DNA of 64,000 nt from Apricaphanius iberus (lineage: Eukaryota; Chordata; Actinopteri; Cyprinodontiformes; Aphaniidae). Shown piece by piece: positions 11,048 through 22,559 of this stretch. The translations under genes were made by a program, and so were the position numbers. Within the stretch, counting starts at the first letter, position 1, and each line of letters starts with the position of its first letter. Location: the NCBI GenBank assembly GCA_028564705.1, contig JAPXFQ010000483.1, forward strand, positions 3,378,501 through 3,442,500. The letters are read 5' to 3'. The notes below the pieces were generated by a model. The model made no database searches and was not told the origin of the DNA. It saw nothing but the letters and a program-made list of their open reading frames with translations.

Positions 11048-11454
11048 CTCTGGGCAATATGGCAGCAGACAAGTTTTTACTTATGGGGTTAAATATTTTT
11101 AAAAATTTCAAAGGTCTTAATTTATTATTCAATTAAATATGTAAATTTGGATGAGTACAATTAAACAAATGTATTTCTTGAAAATATTTTCCCTATGGGG
11201 GGGGGTGTAAAATAAATTCAGTGTTTCACTAGCAAGGACCACGCCACAGATTGAGAATTTTAACAGTTTATTGAAGGCATGGAGAATTGAACAGTCTGAG
11301 GAGGGACATCGGAGACCCAGGGGAAGACTCAGTGTGGGGGTGCAGTCTTCGAGAAATCATCTTTCCGAGCCTGCTCAGAACCCCCTCAGACAAAAGCCTA
11401 TACAATGTGCAAGGCACAGAGAAAGTCATCTCGAGGCCCTTTATGAGAGGTCGT
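11048..11454. other. unassigned sequence before L2 tail
   Basis: Contains a G run (gggggggg near 11200) and a region around 11230-11450 that may be old retroelement sequence, but no family can be named. Confidence 0.3.
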
Positions 11455-11720
11455 TGCAATCCAATCAGATAAAAGTTTGTCTGAGTAAGGAATCCCAGCA
11501 GATTACCGAGTCGTCAACGCGGGGTTGAGCAGTTCCTCAGCAATCCCTTGTACTGAGCAAGCATGTAGCGACTGTGGAGAGGAAAAACTCCCCTTTAGCG
11601 GGAAGAAACCTCTGGCAGAACCTGGCTCAGAACAAGCGGTCGTCCGCCACGACCGTCTGGGGGTCTGAGGAGACAGAAAGCAGGGGGCGTTGTAGTTGAG
11701 CAGGACGCCGGACCGGATGG
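11455..11720 (-). repeat. L2 3' tail copy
   Basis: On the plus strand it shares aaggaatcccagcagatta, gagcaagcatgtagcgac and ggaaaaactcccctttagcg with the L2 tails at 2.5 and 12.7 kb. It runs directly into the minisatellite to its right. Confidence 0.65.
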
Positions 11721-11787
11721 AGCTTGTTCTCCAACAGTCCGAGCCCACGACGGAACATCTGCGGGAACGGCTCGGGACCCAGGAGAG

Positions 11788-12310
11788 AAGGAGCGGGTCG
11801 GCAGTTACCCAGGAGAGATGAAACGGGTCGGCAGTTACCCAGGAGAGATGGAACGGGTCGGCAGTTACCCAGGAGAGATGGAACGGGTCGGCAGTTACCC
11901 AGGAGAGATGGAACGGGTCGGCGGTTACCCGGAAGAGAGGGAACGGGTCGGCAGTTACCCGGAAGAGAGGGAACGGGTCGGCAGTTACCCGGAAGAGAGG
12001 GAACGGGTCGGCAGTTACCCGAAAGAGAGGGAACGGGTCGGCAGTTACCCGAAAGAGAGGGAACGGGTCGGCAGTTACCCGAAAGAGAGGGAACGGGTCG
12101 GCAGTTACCCGAAAGAGAGGGAACGGGTCGGCAGACCCGAAAGAGGGGACGGGTCGGCAGACCCGAAAGAGCGGGCACGGGTCGGCAAGACCCTGCAAAG
12201 AGCGGCGACGGGTCGGCAAGACCCTGCAAAGAGCGGCGACGGGTCGGCAAGACCCTGCAAAGAGCGGCGACGGGTCGGCAAGACCCTGCAAAGAGCGGCG
12301 ACGGGTCAGC
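11788..12310. repeat. GC-rich minisatellite, 30-31 bp units
   Basis: About eleven 30-bp units (core gggtcggcagttaccc followed by an ag-rich spacer) run to about 12,133. A transition zone with cggcagacccg follows, then four to five 31-bp units with core gggtcggcaagaccctgc to about 12,310. Spacers change stepwise (aggagagatg, ggaagagagg, gaaagagagg), showing spread of variants along the array. All six-frame open frames here are by-products of the periodicity. Each unit carries at least one CpG. The array sits between two L2 3' tails. Confidence 0.85.
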
Positions 12311-12574
12311 AGGTACCCGGAACCTAGAGGGAGGGGAAGGGAGGGGCGAAACAATCGAGCCAAACGAGGGATGAAGAGCGGGCAGAGCTTATAAGTGTAT
12401 CGTGATGTGATTAGAGATGTAGGACAGGTGCGGGGTACCGGAAGAGTTGATTAAGACTAATTACGAAGTGGTACGAAGTGGATCTGAAACGTGGTCCCTG
12501 CTCCCGAACCTAAGTCAACAAGTTAACTCCATTTTAGCTTATGACCATGAGGATATATATTATATATATATATA

Positions 12575-13050
12575 TAATTCAATACAATTCACTTTTATTT
12601 ATATAGCGTCAATTCCCAACAGAGGTCATCTCAAGTCACTTAACAACAAAAGTCATTTCAATACAATTATACAAATATTCCAGTCAGTTAAAAGTTTTCT
12701 ATGTAAGGAATCCCAGCAGATTGTGATGAGTCATCAACGTGAGGTTGTACCCGGATCATGCAGACTCCAACCACAGCAATTCCTCAGCAAACCCTCATAC
12801 TGAGCAAGCATGTAGCGACAGTGGAGAGGAAAAACTCCCCTTTAACCGGAAGAAACATCCAGCAGAACCAGAACCTGGATCAGTACCAGCGGTCATCTGC
12901 CACGACCGTCTGGGGGTCTGAGAAGACAGAGAAGAGAGACAGCATGGAGGATGCTTGGTGACTTTGAGAATCATCTGGACCGATGTTCCCCATCCAGCAG
13001 GGGGCGTTATAGTTGATCAGGATACCAGACCATGTGGAGCTTCCTCCATA
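12575..13050 (-). repeat. L2 3' tail copy
   Basis: On the plus strand it starts in attcaatacaattcactttt after a (TA)n stretch and then follows the 2.40-2.88 kb tail closely, including gtcatctcaagtcactta and gagcaagcatgtagcgaca. It is 5'-truncated, with no coding sequence attached. Confidence 0.7.
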
Positions 13051-16000
13051 AATACCTAAGATTTAAAAATGTAGATTTTTATGCAACATAAATATAAATT
13101 ATTTTTTGACATGTGCATCTCCAGTTTTATTTTTTTATTCTAACATGTAAAAATCAACTCAAGGACTTGTTGAGTTTTGGCACTTGTGGCTTTCCATACC
13201 TGCTGTGTGGTATTTTAGGCTTCTGCTTGTGACATGTTTAGACTTATACAAGATATGCCGTGGGCAGAAATATCTTCATTTCATTCACCTCTGAGAAGAG
13301 AGGTCCTGTTGTAGCCTGTGGATTAGGGAGCAAACCATATGGGGGCTCTACCTCTAGCTTATGGTGTGTTCCTCAGCTGAAAGCCATAGATGGAGGGTTG
13401 CTGACCCAGACAGGAGGGAGAGATTGAAGCTGCATACTCTGCCTTTATCACTTAGCATTTTCTACTTGACTGGAGCAGTTTAAAGAACTCAGTTTGTGTC
13501 AGGGATCAAACTATTTGGGATGGGGGGGCAAAGTATTTTGGACCATAATTTGATCCGATTGGAAGGCACAGTTTTTTTGCCACCGACCTTGGACCTGGGA
13601 CATCTGACTCGATTGGGCTCCAAATTGGCAACAAATGAGCAACAGCTTTTTATTTTTGCCCCACCTGATTTGGTTTTTGTTCATTTTTTTCTCAAAGTTT
13701 TGCCATATTTTTCTGTTTTCTGTGAGTCTCCTCCTCATGCACCTCCTTCCTCTGTCTCTCGGTACGAGTGGCTCCTGGCGACACCAGTATTGATGTAAGC
13801 ATGTTGTCTCTCATTAATTTATCAGTTTTAAGGAGAGGAGGGGGAGCTCAGCAGGGGGAGATAATGGCTTCCATTTGGCCAAGGTCAACAGTCAACACAT
13901 TCCTCAGTCGTTCAAATACATCCACACATTAACTTACGTCCATCAATACCACCAAATGCACACTCAGATAAAGGTAGTTGGTGCGTGTTAGTAACATTGC
14001 CTTGTTCTGTCTGATCTCCAAATCATTACTGGATCTGAGAGCCAGAATGGTTTTTCTCCCTAATACTTGGGTCACGATTGTTTTATTTCCTCCCTCTGCT
14101 GTGTCACTGAGCTCCTTTTCTGCCCAAACAATAACAAGAGTAAGACTAAATTCTACTTTCTAATTTACCGTAAATTATAGAAACACATTAAAACACCAGA
14201 CCCCAAGCTGCTGGAGCAAATACACCCTGGAGAACATTTGGTTTAAGAGACCAGCTTTCATAATCAGGTAAGATAAAAAAGGAAATAAATGTTTCATTAA
14301 TTTAAAAACATACCTGCTCACTTGGTTTTGATTCGACTGACAATGAGACAGATGAAGTTCTCTGTCATAAAAATGGTATTTCAGTTCCAAGTAACTGTTA
14401 TACATTTTATGTATCATTAAATGTGAATGTGTCAAGAAATAAATTTCCAATAGGCCAATGTGCGCGGGGCTTTCTCTGCCGGATGTTTTGAACAATGGTG
14501 GACCGTGGCTGGCTAGATGACGTCGAGCGATGTCACTACAGTGAGATGCTGTGATTGGTTGATGCTCAGGGGACCGTGGCAAAAGTTCAGCTATCTCAGC
14601 TTCTATGTTGCTGGCTTTTGGTGCTTGGAAGCTTCTAAAGCAGCAAAGAATTCAAAAAATGGCTGTGACCAAAGCACACAAAGTACTACAGAGACTCTGA
14701 TGCTCCTCTGACGGCCTCAACCATAGACTTTACATGTAATCTTACTGTTCTGGGTGTTGGTTTCTTTGGCGGAGTGGATGCAGCTTAATGTGTATACATG
14801 CATTTCAAAACTCCAAATGCAGTCAGACCAAGTCAAAAATCCAGTTTTCACTTAATGCATGTCAACCCACTGACTGTAGGTAAGGTGACTTTGGGAACAG
14901 TACTGTTCACTTATTCATTACCTATTCAAACATTCCATTGAAATGGATGTGCGTGAATTAGTCATTAGACTATTCATTTGATGTTTGAATTGACCAAACA
15001 AGGACTAGTTCTGCTTAAACCCATCAACTTCACATGAAAGCTGCCTTCTTCTTTTATCATATCTGCAAAAGTTAGAAAACAAACCTCTGTGATCACTCCT
15101 GATGTCTTTATCAATATCCTGTGTGTGTGTGTGTGTGTGTTGCTGAACATTTCACCTACCAACTGTGTGTGCTTTCCTTTGCATGTTGACTTTACTCTGC
15201 ACAATTTGTGAACCATTACACAATACAGAAGCTGAGATCAATGAATGTGCTGTTGACTGTAGAATAGTCCTGCATGTGGGAGACCATTGAACCTCAGTAA
15301 TGTAACCCAAACAAGGTGATTACTGGATATACATCACATTATCACACAGAATTAAAGGTCGGGGTTACACTTCAAGGATTCTTATGATTTTGAAATATGT
15401 TCATTTTTAGCCTGTTGATAAAGTTTTGCATTAAAACAACTTGGTTTTGTGTTTTCTGTCTATCAGCCTCACTCCTTTGCTCTCTGTCTGTTCCTGCTTC
15501 TCTTGAAGGTTCATTCAATCATTAACCTAATCTAATCACTGAAAAAGTCCCACTCATACTGTTTGCATGGGAGCTTGATAAGCTAGTTGAATTTAGATGT
15601 GGTGATGGGACAACAATTGACGTGGTCCGAATGGTTTGCTAATCTGTGGCTGTCGTTATTTCAACATCCAGGGACAAAGAGAAGCAGCTCAGTGAAGAAC
15701 AGTGATTGGGTTTAAATTAAAAGCTGAAGATGTGTTTGCTCCGATGATATCAGTTATTTAGACAGAACCTAAAGAGCCTTTAAGCAGTATCACTGAGATG
15801 TTTGGGGTCAGTTTTACCCCAAGCAGATAATGGAATCTTTTGTATGACTGACAAAATGAGCATCAATAATATATAACAAATGAACACATTAAAAACTGAA
15901 ACAAGAAATGTGTTTACCTAATGTAATTATTAAATAAGTCTTCTTTGAGCCCCGCTACGATTTTAAATGCATTTAGATAAAAGTTGGATTTCATAAAAAA

Positions 16001-16360
16001 TATATTTTTAAATATTTTACATACAAATATATTTGTGCTCCTCTGAGGCTAAACTTTATGTAGACACCCGTGTTAATATCCCAGTTATCGTAAGACCCAT
16101 AAATAAAACTGTACGATGATATAAATTCATTAAAAAACATTATTTGTACATTTTCAAATTTAATTATATAATTAATTTCTTTGGATTTTTTTACATTTGA
16201 AGTTCATAAACTAAAATTCCAAATCCTAATTTTATGATAATTGTTGGTTATATTCCTATCTTGTTCAGAGTAGCCTTTATACAGCTAACATTTAAAAGTA
16301 TATATTTTTCTGTGCAGTTTTATGCTGATTAACAAAAAAGAAGCTTCTACTGAATGTAAG
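13051..16360. other. gene-free sequence downstream of hhex
   Basis: AT-rich with a (TG)n tract at 15,121-15,140. Open frames (for example 13,496-13,798 plus and 14,175-14,582 minus) show no recognised domain and no conserved splice partners. No transposon ends were identified. Confidence 0.4.
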
Positions 16361-16370
16361 TTAATATGTC

Positions 16371-17041
16371 TTTATTCGGGTCATAAAACAGTCCCTTAAA
16401 CATAACTCCACAAAAATACATTTTATGCTCCACAGATTATTTATTTGAATATCACAATCATAATATATATACTAAAAGAAAGAGGGAAATACCATATATT
16501 TACAGTGATCATCAGGCATGAACAGTCGGTACTGATACAACCCAAAAAGTATTATACATCATATACAAGAGGTAAAAACAGAACCAAGGACTTTTTCAGT
16601 ATGACGGATTGCTGTAGTTAAAGTCGGCATCAACGGGGCACAACTTCCCGTCAACAACTCACTGCAATCTGCTGGGATTGCTTAAAGAGAAAATTATTAA
16701 ACTTGTTGGAAATGTATGTATAATTGTATTGAGATGACACCTGTTGTGAATAAAACTGAACTGATTGTTCCTAATACTTGTGTATTGTTAAATAGCAGGG
16801 CTGCAGAGTGCAACACTCATGCCTCCTGCAAAAACAAGAGCGAAAGAACCAGTCCCAAGAGTGAAAACATTTCCTAAGTCCTGGTTAAGGCTCTCTGTGG
16901 CAGCTTTTGATTTGATGTTATTTCTGCATTCCTGCCTCCCACGACACCCAGCTCTAGAAAGAGGGCAATGTCTACAGCTTCAGAGGTGTTTATCATCCAA
17001 CCTGAATGCTGAGGAGGATCCGTCCCAACTATGCTGCACAA
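16371..17041 (-). other. hhex: hhex putative 3' UTR with two poly(A) hexamers
   Basis: Downstream of the hhex stop, minus-strand AATAAA hexamers occur at 16,445-16,440 and 16,376-16,371, giving predicted 3' UTRs of about 600-670 nt. An L2 3' tail in the opposite orientation (about 16,600-16,765) lies inside this interval. The end is inferred from hexamers only. Confidence 0.45.
16600..16765 (+). repeat. L2 3' tail inside the hhex 3' UTR region
   Basis: The reverse complement follows the L2 tail (cagttttattcacaacagg, gtcatctcaatacaattata, aatcccagcagattgcagtg). It is antisense to hhex transcription. Confidence 0.6.
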
Positions 17042-17305
17042 TTATGGGTTTAGTGTTAGCTCATTGTTGTTTTCTATGTCCAGTTCCTGGTCCGAATCAT
17101 CTGACACATCAGAGTCCAGGTCTGTGGGGGACTGCACAGATCCAGAGTGAACACGGTGACACCCCGGGGTCATCTGGGGGGTTGGGCCTGTCAGCAGGTG
17201 CTCCATGCTCTGCATCCCCACCTGCTCCGTCATTTTGTCTGCTTTGCAGCTCCTCCCGAGCGCACAGTCATCCTCCACATCTTTTTTACCAGCCTGGGGA
17301 TTTTC
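17042..17305 (-). CDS. hhex: hhex coding exon 4
   Basis: 264 bp including the stop; encodes 87 residues. It starts ENPQAGKK after the acceptor ggcag|gaaaat and ends in the acidic C-terminus. Confidence 0.93.
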   Translation of the reverse strand, partial: ENPQAGKKDVEDDCALGRSCKADKMTEQVGMQSMEHLLTGPTPQMTPGCHRVHSGSVQSPTDLDSDVSDDSDQELDIENNNELTLNP

Positions 17306-18910
17306 CTGCCACAAATAGGAAGATTTTAATTTTAAAGCCCACAACCCACGCTGCTTTGTTTAACGCGATGCAGTCCTTGCAGAAAGCTTTTACCTGCTTT
17401 AATCTCCTCCACTTGGCTCGTCGGTTTTGAAACCAGGTCTTAACCTGAAAAACAACAGAAAACAAACAGGAATCTTTACTTGTCTAATTTAGTGAATAAA
17501 AAAACAACAGCTGCCAATATATTGGAAGATTGTGAGGTGCTTCAAATTGGAGCTAATAATAATGATATAATAATAATGATAATGAATAATATCACATTTA
17601 AACACATCACTGTGCTCATTCTAGGCAGTCCCTTGGATCCACGGGACACGATTAATGTATTTTAAAAACAGTTATAGAATTACTGGAAAATAGGCTTCAT
17701 CACTGTTATGTTATTATGAACAGTACTATAAACTTTATTTCTCACCAATCATAAATCATTTCATTTCAGTCATAAAAATTTCTCACAAAACATACTGAGT
17801 TTTTTAAAGAAATGTTTGTGCCCATACAAACAATCTCTGCAAAAAATTAAAAATTATTCAATTTTTTAAAATGTATTTTTAAGTGAAATAGCTCAGTTTA
17901 AAAAATGTGTGTGTTAGGACTATTTATATGATGAAATGAACATGATTTGAATGTTCAGCGTCCTCCTGAAACATGTCCATGATCCCTTGAGCAAGATTTT
18001 TAATTCTAAATGGCCTAACGATTAATACACAATGTCTGTGCAGATTTATTTTTCATCTAGGAAAGGTGTAACTTCAATGAACGTATTGTATTCATACACA
18101 ATTAGTTAAATGTGTCTCTAATGTTAAGATTGGTTGGCGTGGTTAGTAAATCAGTCCGTTTATGACCTACTGGAAAGGCAGGAAATTTCAACACTACGGA
18201 ATATTTTTCAAAATAGGCTATAGCTACGAATCCGTTCCTGTAGCAAATGTTTTATTAAGAAAACAATGAATGGGAGACAACCTCTCAGAAATTGTTGAAA
18301 TAACAGATTGCTCCGTTTAAATTAAACTGTAGGCTATAGCCTACAATAAAGTTATAAAACTTAAATAAAAAAAAAAAGCTTTCATTCTCTTTAAAACAGA
18401 CAAAATTGAGCAAAATCTTCCTCGTCCGATGGTTTCCCTCATCTGCTGCCGGTTCACTGCTGCGGCTCTACGGGGAAATGAAGGCCCACAGCTCGGCCAC
18501 ACGGTGACCAGAGGTTCGGGTATTATTGCTCCGTTTTCAAGAAATTATTTCAAAACTCAAACATATTTTTGAATATTCTAAAAGAATAAATACATTCGCA
18601 GTTGAGCCCAAAATTATTCATACCGATGGACACTTTTAATTTATGTTTTTAATTTAAACCGTGACCATTGCTGATTGTTTCATTCAGAAGTAAAACAGCT
18701 CGCTAGAAATCATTTTTCGCATGCGTTTTTTTTTTTATTAAATGTAAATAAAAACTGATTTAATATCATTTTCAAAACGAATACAGAACTTGTATTTTTG
18801 GTTCAAATTATTTTTAAAGCTGTCCATCTTTTCCGGTAATATATTAGTTACTTAAATTATTTCTTTAAACCTTTTTGATTTAGGCTATCAAAAATTATTA
18901 TTATTATTGC

Positions 18911-19001
<91 letters not shown>

Positions 19002-19310
19002 AAGAAGAAGAAGAAGAAGAAGAAGAAGAAGAAGAAGACAGAGAAGCCCCCTCCCGGGTCCAGCTCTCCTCAGCAGAGAACAGACTAACTGAATCACCAG
19101 GTTGGTTCCGGGCGGGTTCGGCCTCCTCACCTGCCTCTCGCTGAGCTGGAGCATCTTGGCCAGGCGTTTCCTCTCAGGAGGGGACAAGTATTTCTGCGTC
19201 TCGAACTTCTTCTCCAGTTCGACGGTCTGGTCGTTGGAGAAACGGACCTGACCTCCTTTTCTTTTGTGCAGCGGCCGCTGGATAAATGGGCTCCAGAGCA
19301 GGGGCTTTCC

Positions 19311-19346
<36 letters not shown>

Positions 19347-21145
19347 GATTATCAGCGGTGGTTCTGTTCCATGTCGGAACATTATGGACCATTACTGCAC
19401 TATAGCACTATAATATAGCTCAGTGAGACGGCTCCAGATGGCCTACTGAGCTGTAGGTAATATTAGACGAGCTCGCTGCTTTAAAGGATGGAAAAATAAA
19501 AAAATACGCGCATTAAAATGAAATTATGACATAAATCACATAAAAATGTAGCTAGCTACATATAGCTTCTATGTTTATAGCCTATGTGCTATATTAACAT
19601 ACATAACAAATACATGTGCTATGTTTCTACAGGCTATTCTTCTATAGGCCTATAGTTTCTATACTTCAATAATTAGAGGAATTTCTAATTCTTTGCAGAA
19701 TTATGCAAGCACCCTACTGGAGGCCAGCACCGGTCAGTAAGATATAGACTAGGCCTTATTGAGCTGCAAAGCAGTGGAAATGAAAAAAAAAAGCCGCAAG
19801 TGTGGAATCAGCGCAGTTTCCTCCCCTTTAATGGTCTGGAACAAACAATAGCGGCCAGCCGCCTGCTGCATGCTGTCTTTTCAGGAAGGTCGTGACAGAG
19901 TGAAAACTATGGCCAAATATCCGCTTCGTGTGCTTCCTGCTTTCTGCTGTGATTACAGACCACGGTAACTGTGGAACAGACGCCCGCTCTCATGTGCGGT
20001 TTTAATGCAGACTCTAGTATTTTCTAACCATCTTATGATCAAAATGATGAATAGGTAACCGGATTTAAGGCTGTAAAATAGAACAACATGGATGAGAGGG
20101 ATTACAGCTCACTGGTTAGAAACCTGCTGAGGTTTTTGTTCATCCATGCTGTTTTCTGATCACTCAGAAACCAACAAACAAACCAATCAGTCTGGTTCTT
20201 TTTCTGCTCGCCCAACACATGTTAAGGTTCAACAATCCAACCAACTAGCCTACCCAGAAGGATTTCTATAAATCTGTTAAGATCATTTTCTTTAAAAGTC
20301 ACATGTAAATAAGGTGCACCTTAATTATAGCAAAAGGAAAATCGACTTAAAGGAAATCTTGAATAAATTACTTTTTATAGTTGCCTATTTTGTGCATTTT
20401 CTTTAGGCTATGTAAAAATAAAAAAACACACTAGTAGCATATAATTCATATGATTTTGTTGCAGTTTCTGCAGGGATCCGTTTGGGTCAAACGGGTGTGA
20501 CGCTGCTGTTTAAAATCATTTGGCCACTATTAAAATAACTCTACAAGCCATATTGCGTAATTTAAACAAACTGAACCGGATTTTGTTTATGAATGATCTG
20601 TTTGGAGCCTCGGCTCAAACGTTTGCGCCAACATCGGTCCCCCCCTCCCCCCACCCCAAACCCACTCTCCCTCTGACAGAAAGTCAGCCACATCCTCGCA
20701 GGGCCCGCAGAGGAAGTGCAACAATATGTGAAAAACGGATCCCGGGCTATCAGAGGCCGAGTGTTTCCTGAATATGTCTGTATTGAGGATGTCGATAAAA
20801 TAATCAGCAGCGTGCAGCGGCCTCCCGAGGAAGCGGCTGGCCGGGGTGAGACAGGAAAACATTTAACAGCTTCTGAAAGCAGATTTACTCCTATCGACAG
20901 GCTCACAGCTTCCGCTATGAACGGAAAAAGGCCCGGCTTGTTCAACTCAAAATCACTAGAGCCTACTTCAGAGGACCAGCATTGTTACTATCAGTCACAT
21001 CTAGTTGAAGATGTTTAATAGAAAGCGGCTGAATATTACACAAATCTTTATGTTTCCAGCCCCACAATGAGCTGGTGATGATAGAGGGACTTCTTCTGAT
21101 CTCTCAGAACAATGGCCAAGCCAAGGTCGCCCCTCTACTCCCCAG

Positions 21146-21177
<32 letters not shown>

Positions 21178-22157
21178 CATGCTGAATGGATATGCCTGAA
21201 GCTATTGTGGCCCTAAATGTCCGTAACAATAACACCGTGACTCATATGTGCGTGGTCAGTCATCATGCGCAAAAACTATTTGGGAAAACTCTGCAAAAGT
21301 CTCCAGCTGTTTTTGACCTTGTGCGTTTATGCAGAAAGCATAACTGTATGCAACTGGAGACGATCTTAAGCTCGATATGCATGACCAAGCGTGATACTCA
21401 TGCAAAAAAGGTTTCGTTGTCACTGAAACGCAGTTTGTTAATGCAGAAGAGCTTCCCTGCACTAATAGAAAATGGTATCACAGCCAGAGAAACTAAGCAT
21501 ATTTAGAATTTACCGTATTGTAAAATGAAGTTATGATAACTGAGTCATCTCTGCCTAAATATGTTTCACACAGAAGGGAAGATGAAATTACTTAACTCTC
21601 AGAAAGAACAGCGAAATAAAACCACCGTTTTGCTCAGTAACAGAGTAAAAATGTGACTTAATGGAAAAGTGAAAGAATCCACCCCTAGTCGTTTACGCAC
21701 AAGTAAAAAAATCAGCGGGGCATCAAGAAGAACCGACTAAAGACGATGAAAAAGGAGCGCAGATCTCTGAGAAGGAGTTCAGCTACTCACCGAGCGGGTC
21801 CTGTCGGAGCAGGGCCTGTGCGTACTCCCCCATGGAGCGGGGGTGCTGCTGGTGGAACGGGTAGACGGAACCACTAAAGGCTCCCACAGGGCCGTACGTC
21901 GCTGTCAGCGCAGCGTGTGACAGCACTGGATGGATCGGCGTGGGTTCGTAAATCGGTGTCCGGTAGGGAGAAATCAGACTGGTGAAGGAGGAGTTGGCTG
22001 ACGGGAGTGTTGGTGTGGGGATGACCGGTGTGGAGCAGGTGGAGGAGGAAGAAGAGGAGATGGTGGCTGAGGAAGACCTCCCCAGAATGTCCTCGATGTA
22101 GAAGGGGGTCGGGTGTGCCGGCTGAATGGGGGTCGGTGCGTAAAGCGGGACGCTCAT
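17042..22157 (-). CDS. hhex: hhex, hematopoietically expressed homeobox protein (4 exons)
   Basis: Transcription factor of the HHEX family, which acts mainly as a nuclear repressor in liver, pancreas, endothelial and blood development. Coding exons are 22157-21791, 19309-19131, 17444-17394 and 17305-17042. They join in frame with GT/AG borders and give about 286 residues. Residues 19-26 (FYIEDILG) form the EH1-like motif that recruits Groucho/TLE co-repressors. The proline-rich N-terminal region ends near residue 122. The homeodomain spans about residues 139-198 and includes KYLSPPERKRLAKMLQLSERQ and VKTWFQNRRAKWRR, with Gln50 and Asn51. The tail is acidic (SDVSDDSDQELDIE), as in other HHEX proteins. 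Exon sizes of 179 and 51 bp for exons 2 and 3 match my recollection of mammalian HHEX. No frame damage is seen. The start is the ATG before SVPLYAPTP, matching family N-termini. Confidence 0.95.
17394..17444 (-). CDS. hhex: hhex coding exon 3
   Basis: 51 bp; encodes VKTWFQNRRAKWRRLKQ, the DNA-recognition helix. The acceptor is ttcag|gttaag and the donor cag|gtaaaa; both are clean. Confidence 0.95.
17551..17592. repeat. imperfect (AAT)n tract in hhex intron 3 flank
   Basis: A run of aataat/gataat units just upstream of exon 3 on the minus strand, within intron 2. Confidence 0.6.
18897..19038. repeat. compound microsatellite (TTA)n-(AGA)n in hhex intron 2
   Basis: About 25 TTA units (18,897-18,972) switch directly to about 22 AGA units (18,973-19,038). 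The array ends about 92 bp from the exon 2 donor. Its polyleucine/polyarginine translations are artefacts. Confidence 0.9.
19131..19309 (-). CDS. hhex: hhex coding exon 2
   Basis: 179 bp; encodes residues 123-182 (GKPLLWSPF...LSERQ), that is, homeodomain helices 1 and 2. The donor is cag|gtgagg. The acceptor is aag|gaaag and is immediately preceded by a (TG)n tract instead of a normal polypyrimidine tract. Confidence 0.95.
19313..19343. repeat. (CA)n microsatellite at the hhex exon 2 acceptor
   Basis: About 15 CA units on the plus strand, i.e. (TG)n in the hhex transcript, ending 3 nt before exon 2. A possible branch-point sequence, gctgataat, lies just upstream of the repeat. Confidence 0.9.
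21146..21175. repeat. 30-bp poly-C run in hhex intron 1
   Basis: A homopolymer of 30 C (30 G in the transcript) about 615 nt downstream of the exon 1 donor. Its length may be assembly-dependent. Confidence 0.85.
21791..22157 (-). CDS. hhex: hhex coding exon 1
   Basis: 367 bp; encodes residues 1-122 plus the first base of codon 123. The donor is g|gtgagt at 21790-21789. It contains the TLE-binding motif and a serine-rich insert (TISSSSSSTCST). The open frame extends upstream of the ATG, but that part does not resemble HHEX. Confidence 0.95.
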
Positions 22158-22379
22158 GGTGCTGTGTGCCGCTGCTGACGCGCTGCGTCTCTCTGTCTCT
22201 TCCAGCAGAAACACCACAAGACTTCCTCCGAGTTTCAATCCAGAGTCTGCTGGAGCTCCCAACTCTGAAGCTGAACCTACTCTTCTCACTTCCAAAAACA
22301 GAGAGAGTCCCGGGGCCGCGCAGGAGACCGTTAGAGTGGGTTGGTACCCATCAGGTCGGACTGGACTCCAGCTGACACT

Positions 22380-22530
22380 CGATCCAACTGCTGGCTCTGT
22401 TATCTGACTGCAGGCGAAGAAGGGAGGAGATAAATGGACGGCCAACTTCCTGCAGGTGGCTGGTGGCCGTTTCTGATTGGTTTTGTCTTCGACCCAAACT
22501 TGCGCCGCAGTGAGAGGCGTTTATTTTCTT
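22380..22530 (-). promoter_or_regulatory. hhex: hhex proximal promoter candidate
   Basis: In minus orientation, 220-370 bp upstream of the ATG, there is a CCAAT box in the context aaccaatcag (attgg at 22,476-22,480). An AGATAA GATA motif lies at 22,405-22,400, and a second GATAA on the plus strand at 22,429-22,433. No TATA box is obvious. GATA control of HHEX promoters is established in mammals; its use here is inferred. Confidence 0.4.
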
Positions 22531-22559
22531 TGCAGGAGAATCATAGACCCTAAAACCCA

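Noticed and set aside
11503..12374. Long frames on both strands with GTGRQ, ADPFPLFRV or ERVGSYP repeats
   Set aside because: 30-31 bp minisatellite without stops in several frames; no conserved protein.
13496..13798. 100-codon plus-strand frame
   Set aside because: No domain, no splice signals that extend it, and a composition like the surrounding non-coding DNA.
18888..19092. Polyleucine, polyarginine and polyasparagine frames
   Set aside because: Produced by TTA and AGA microsatellites in hhex intron 2.
20562..21018. Open frames in hhex intron 1 (both strands)
   Set aside because: They overlap each other, have no recognised motif and lie inside a well-defined intron.
22028..22407. Frames antisense to hhex exon 1
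   Set aside because: Shadow frames of a GC-rich coding exon.
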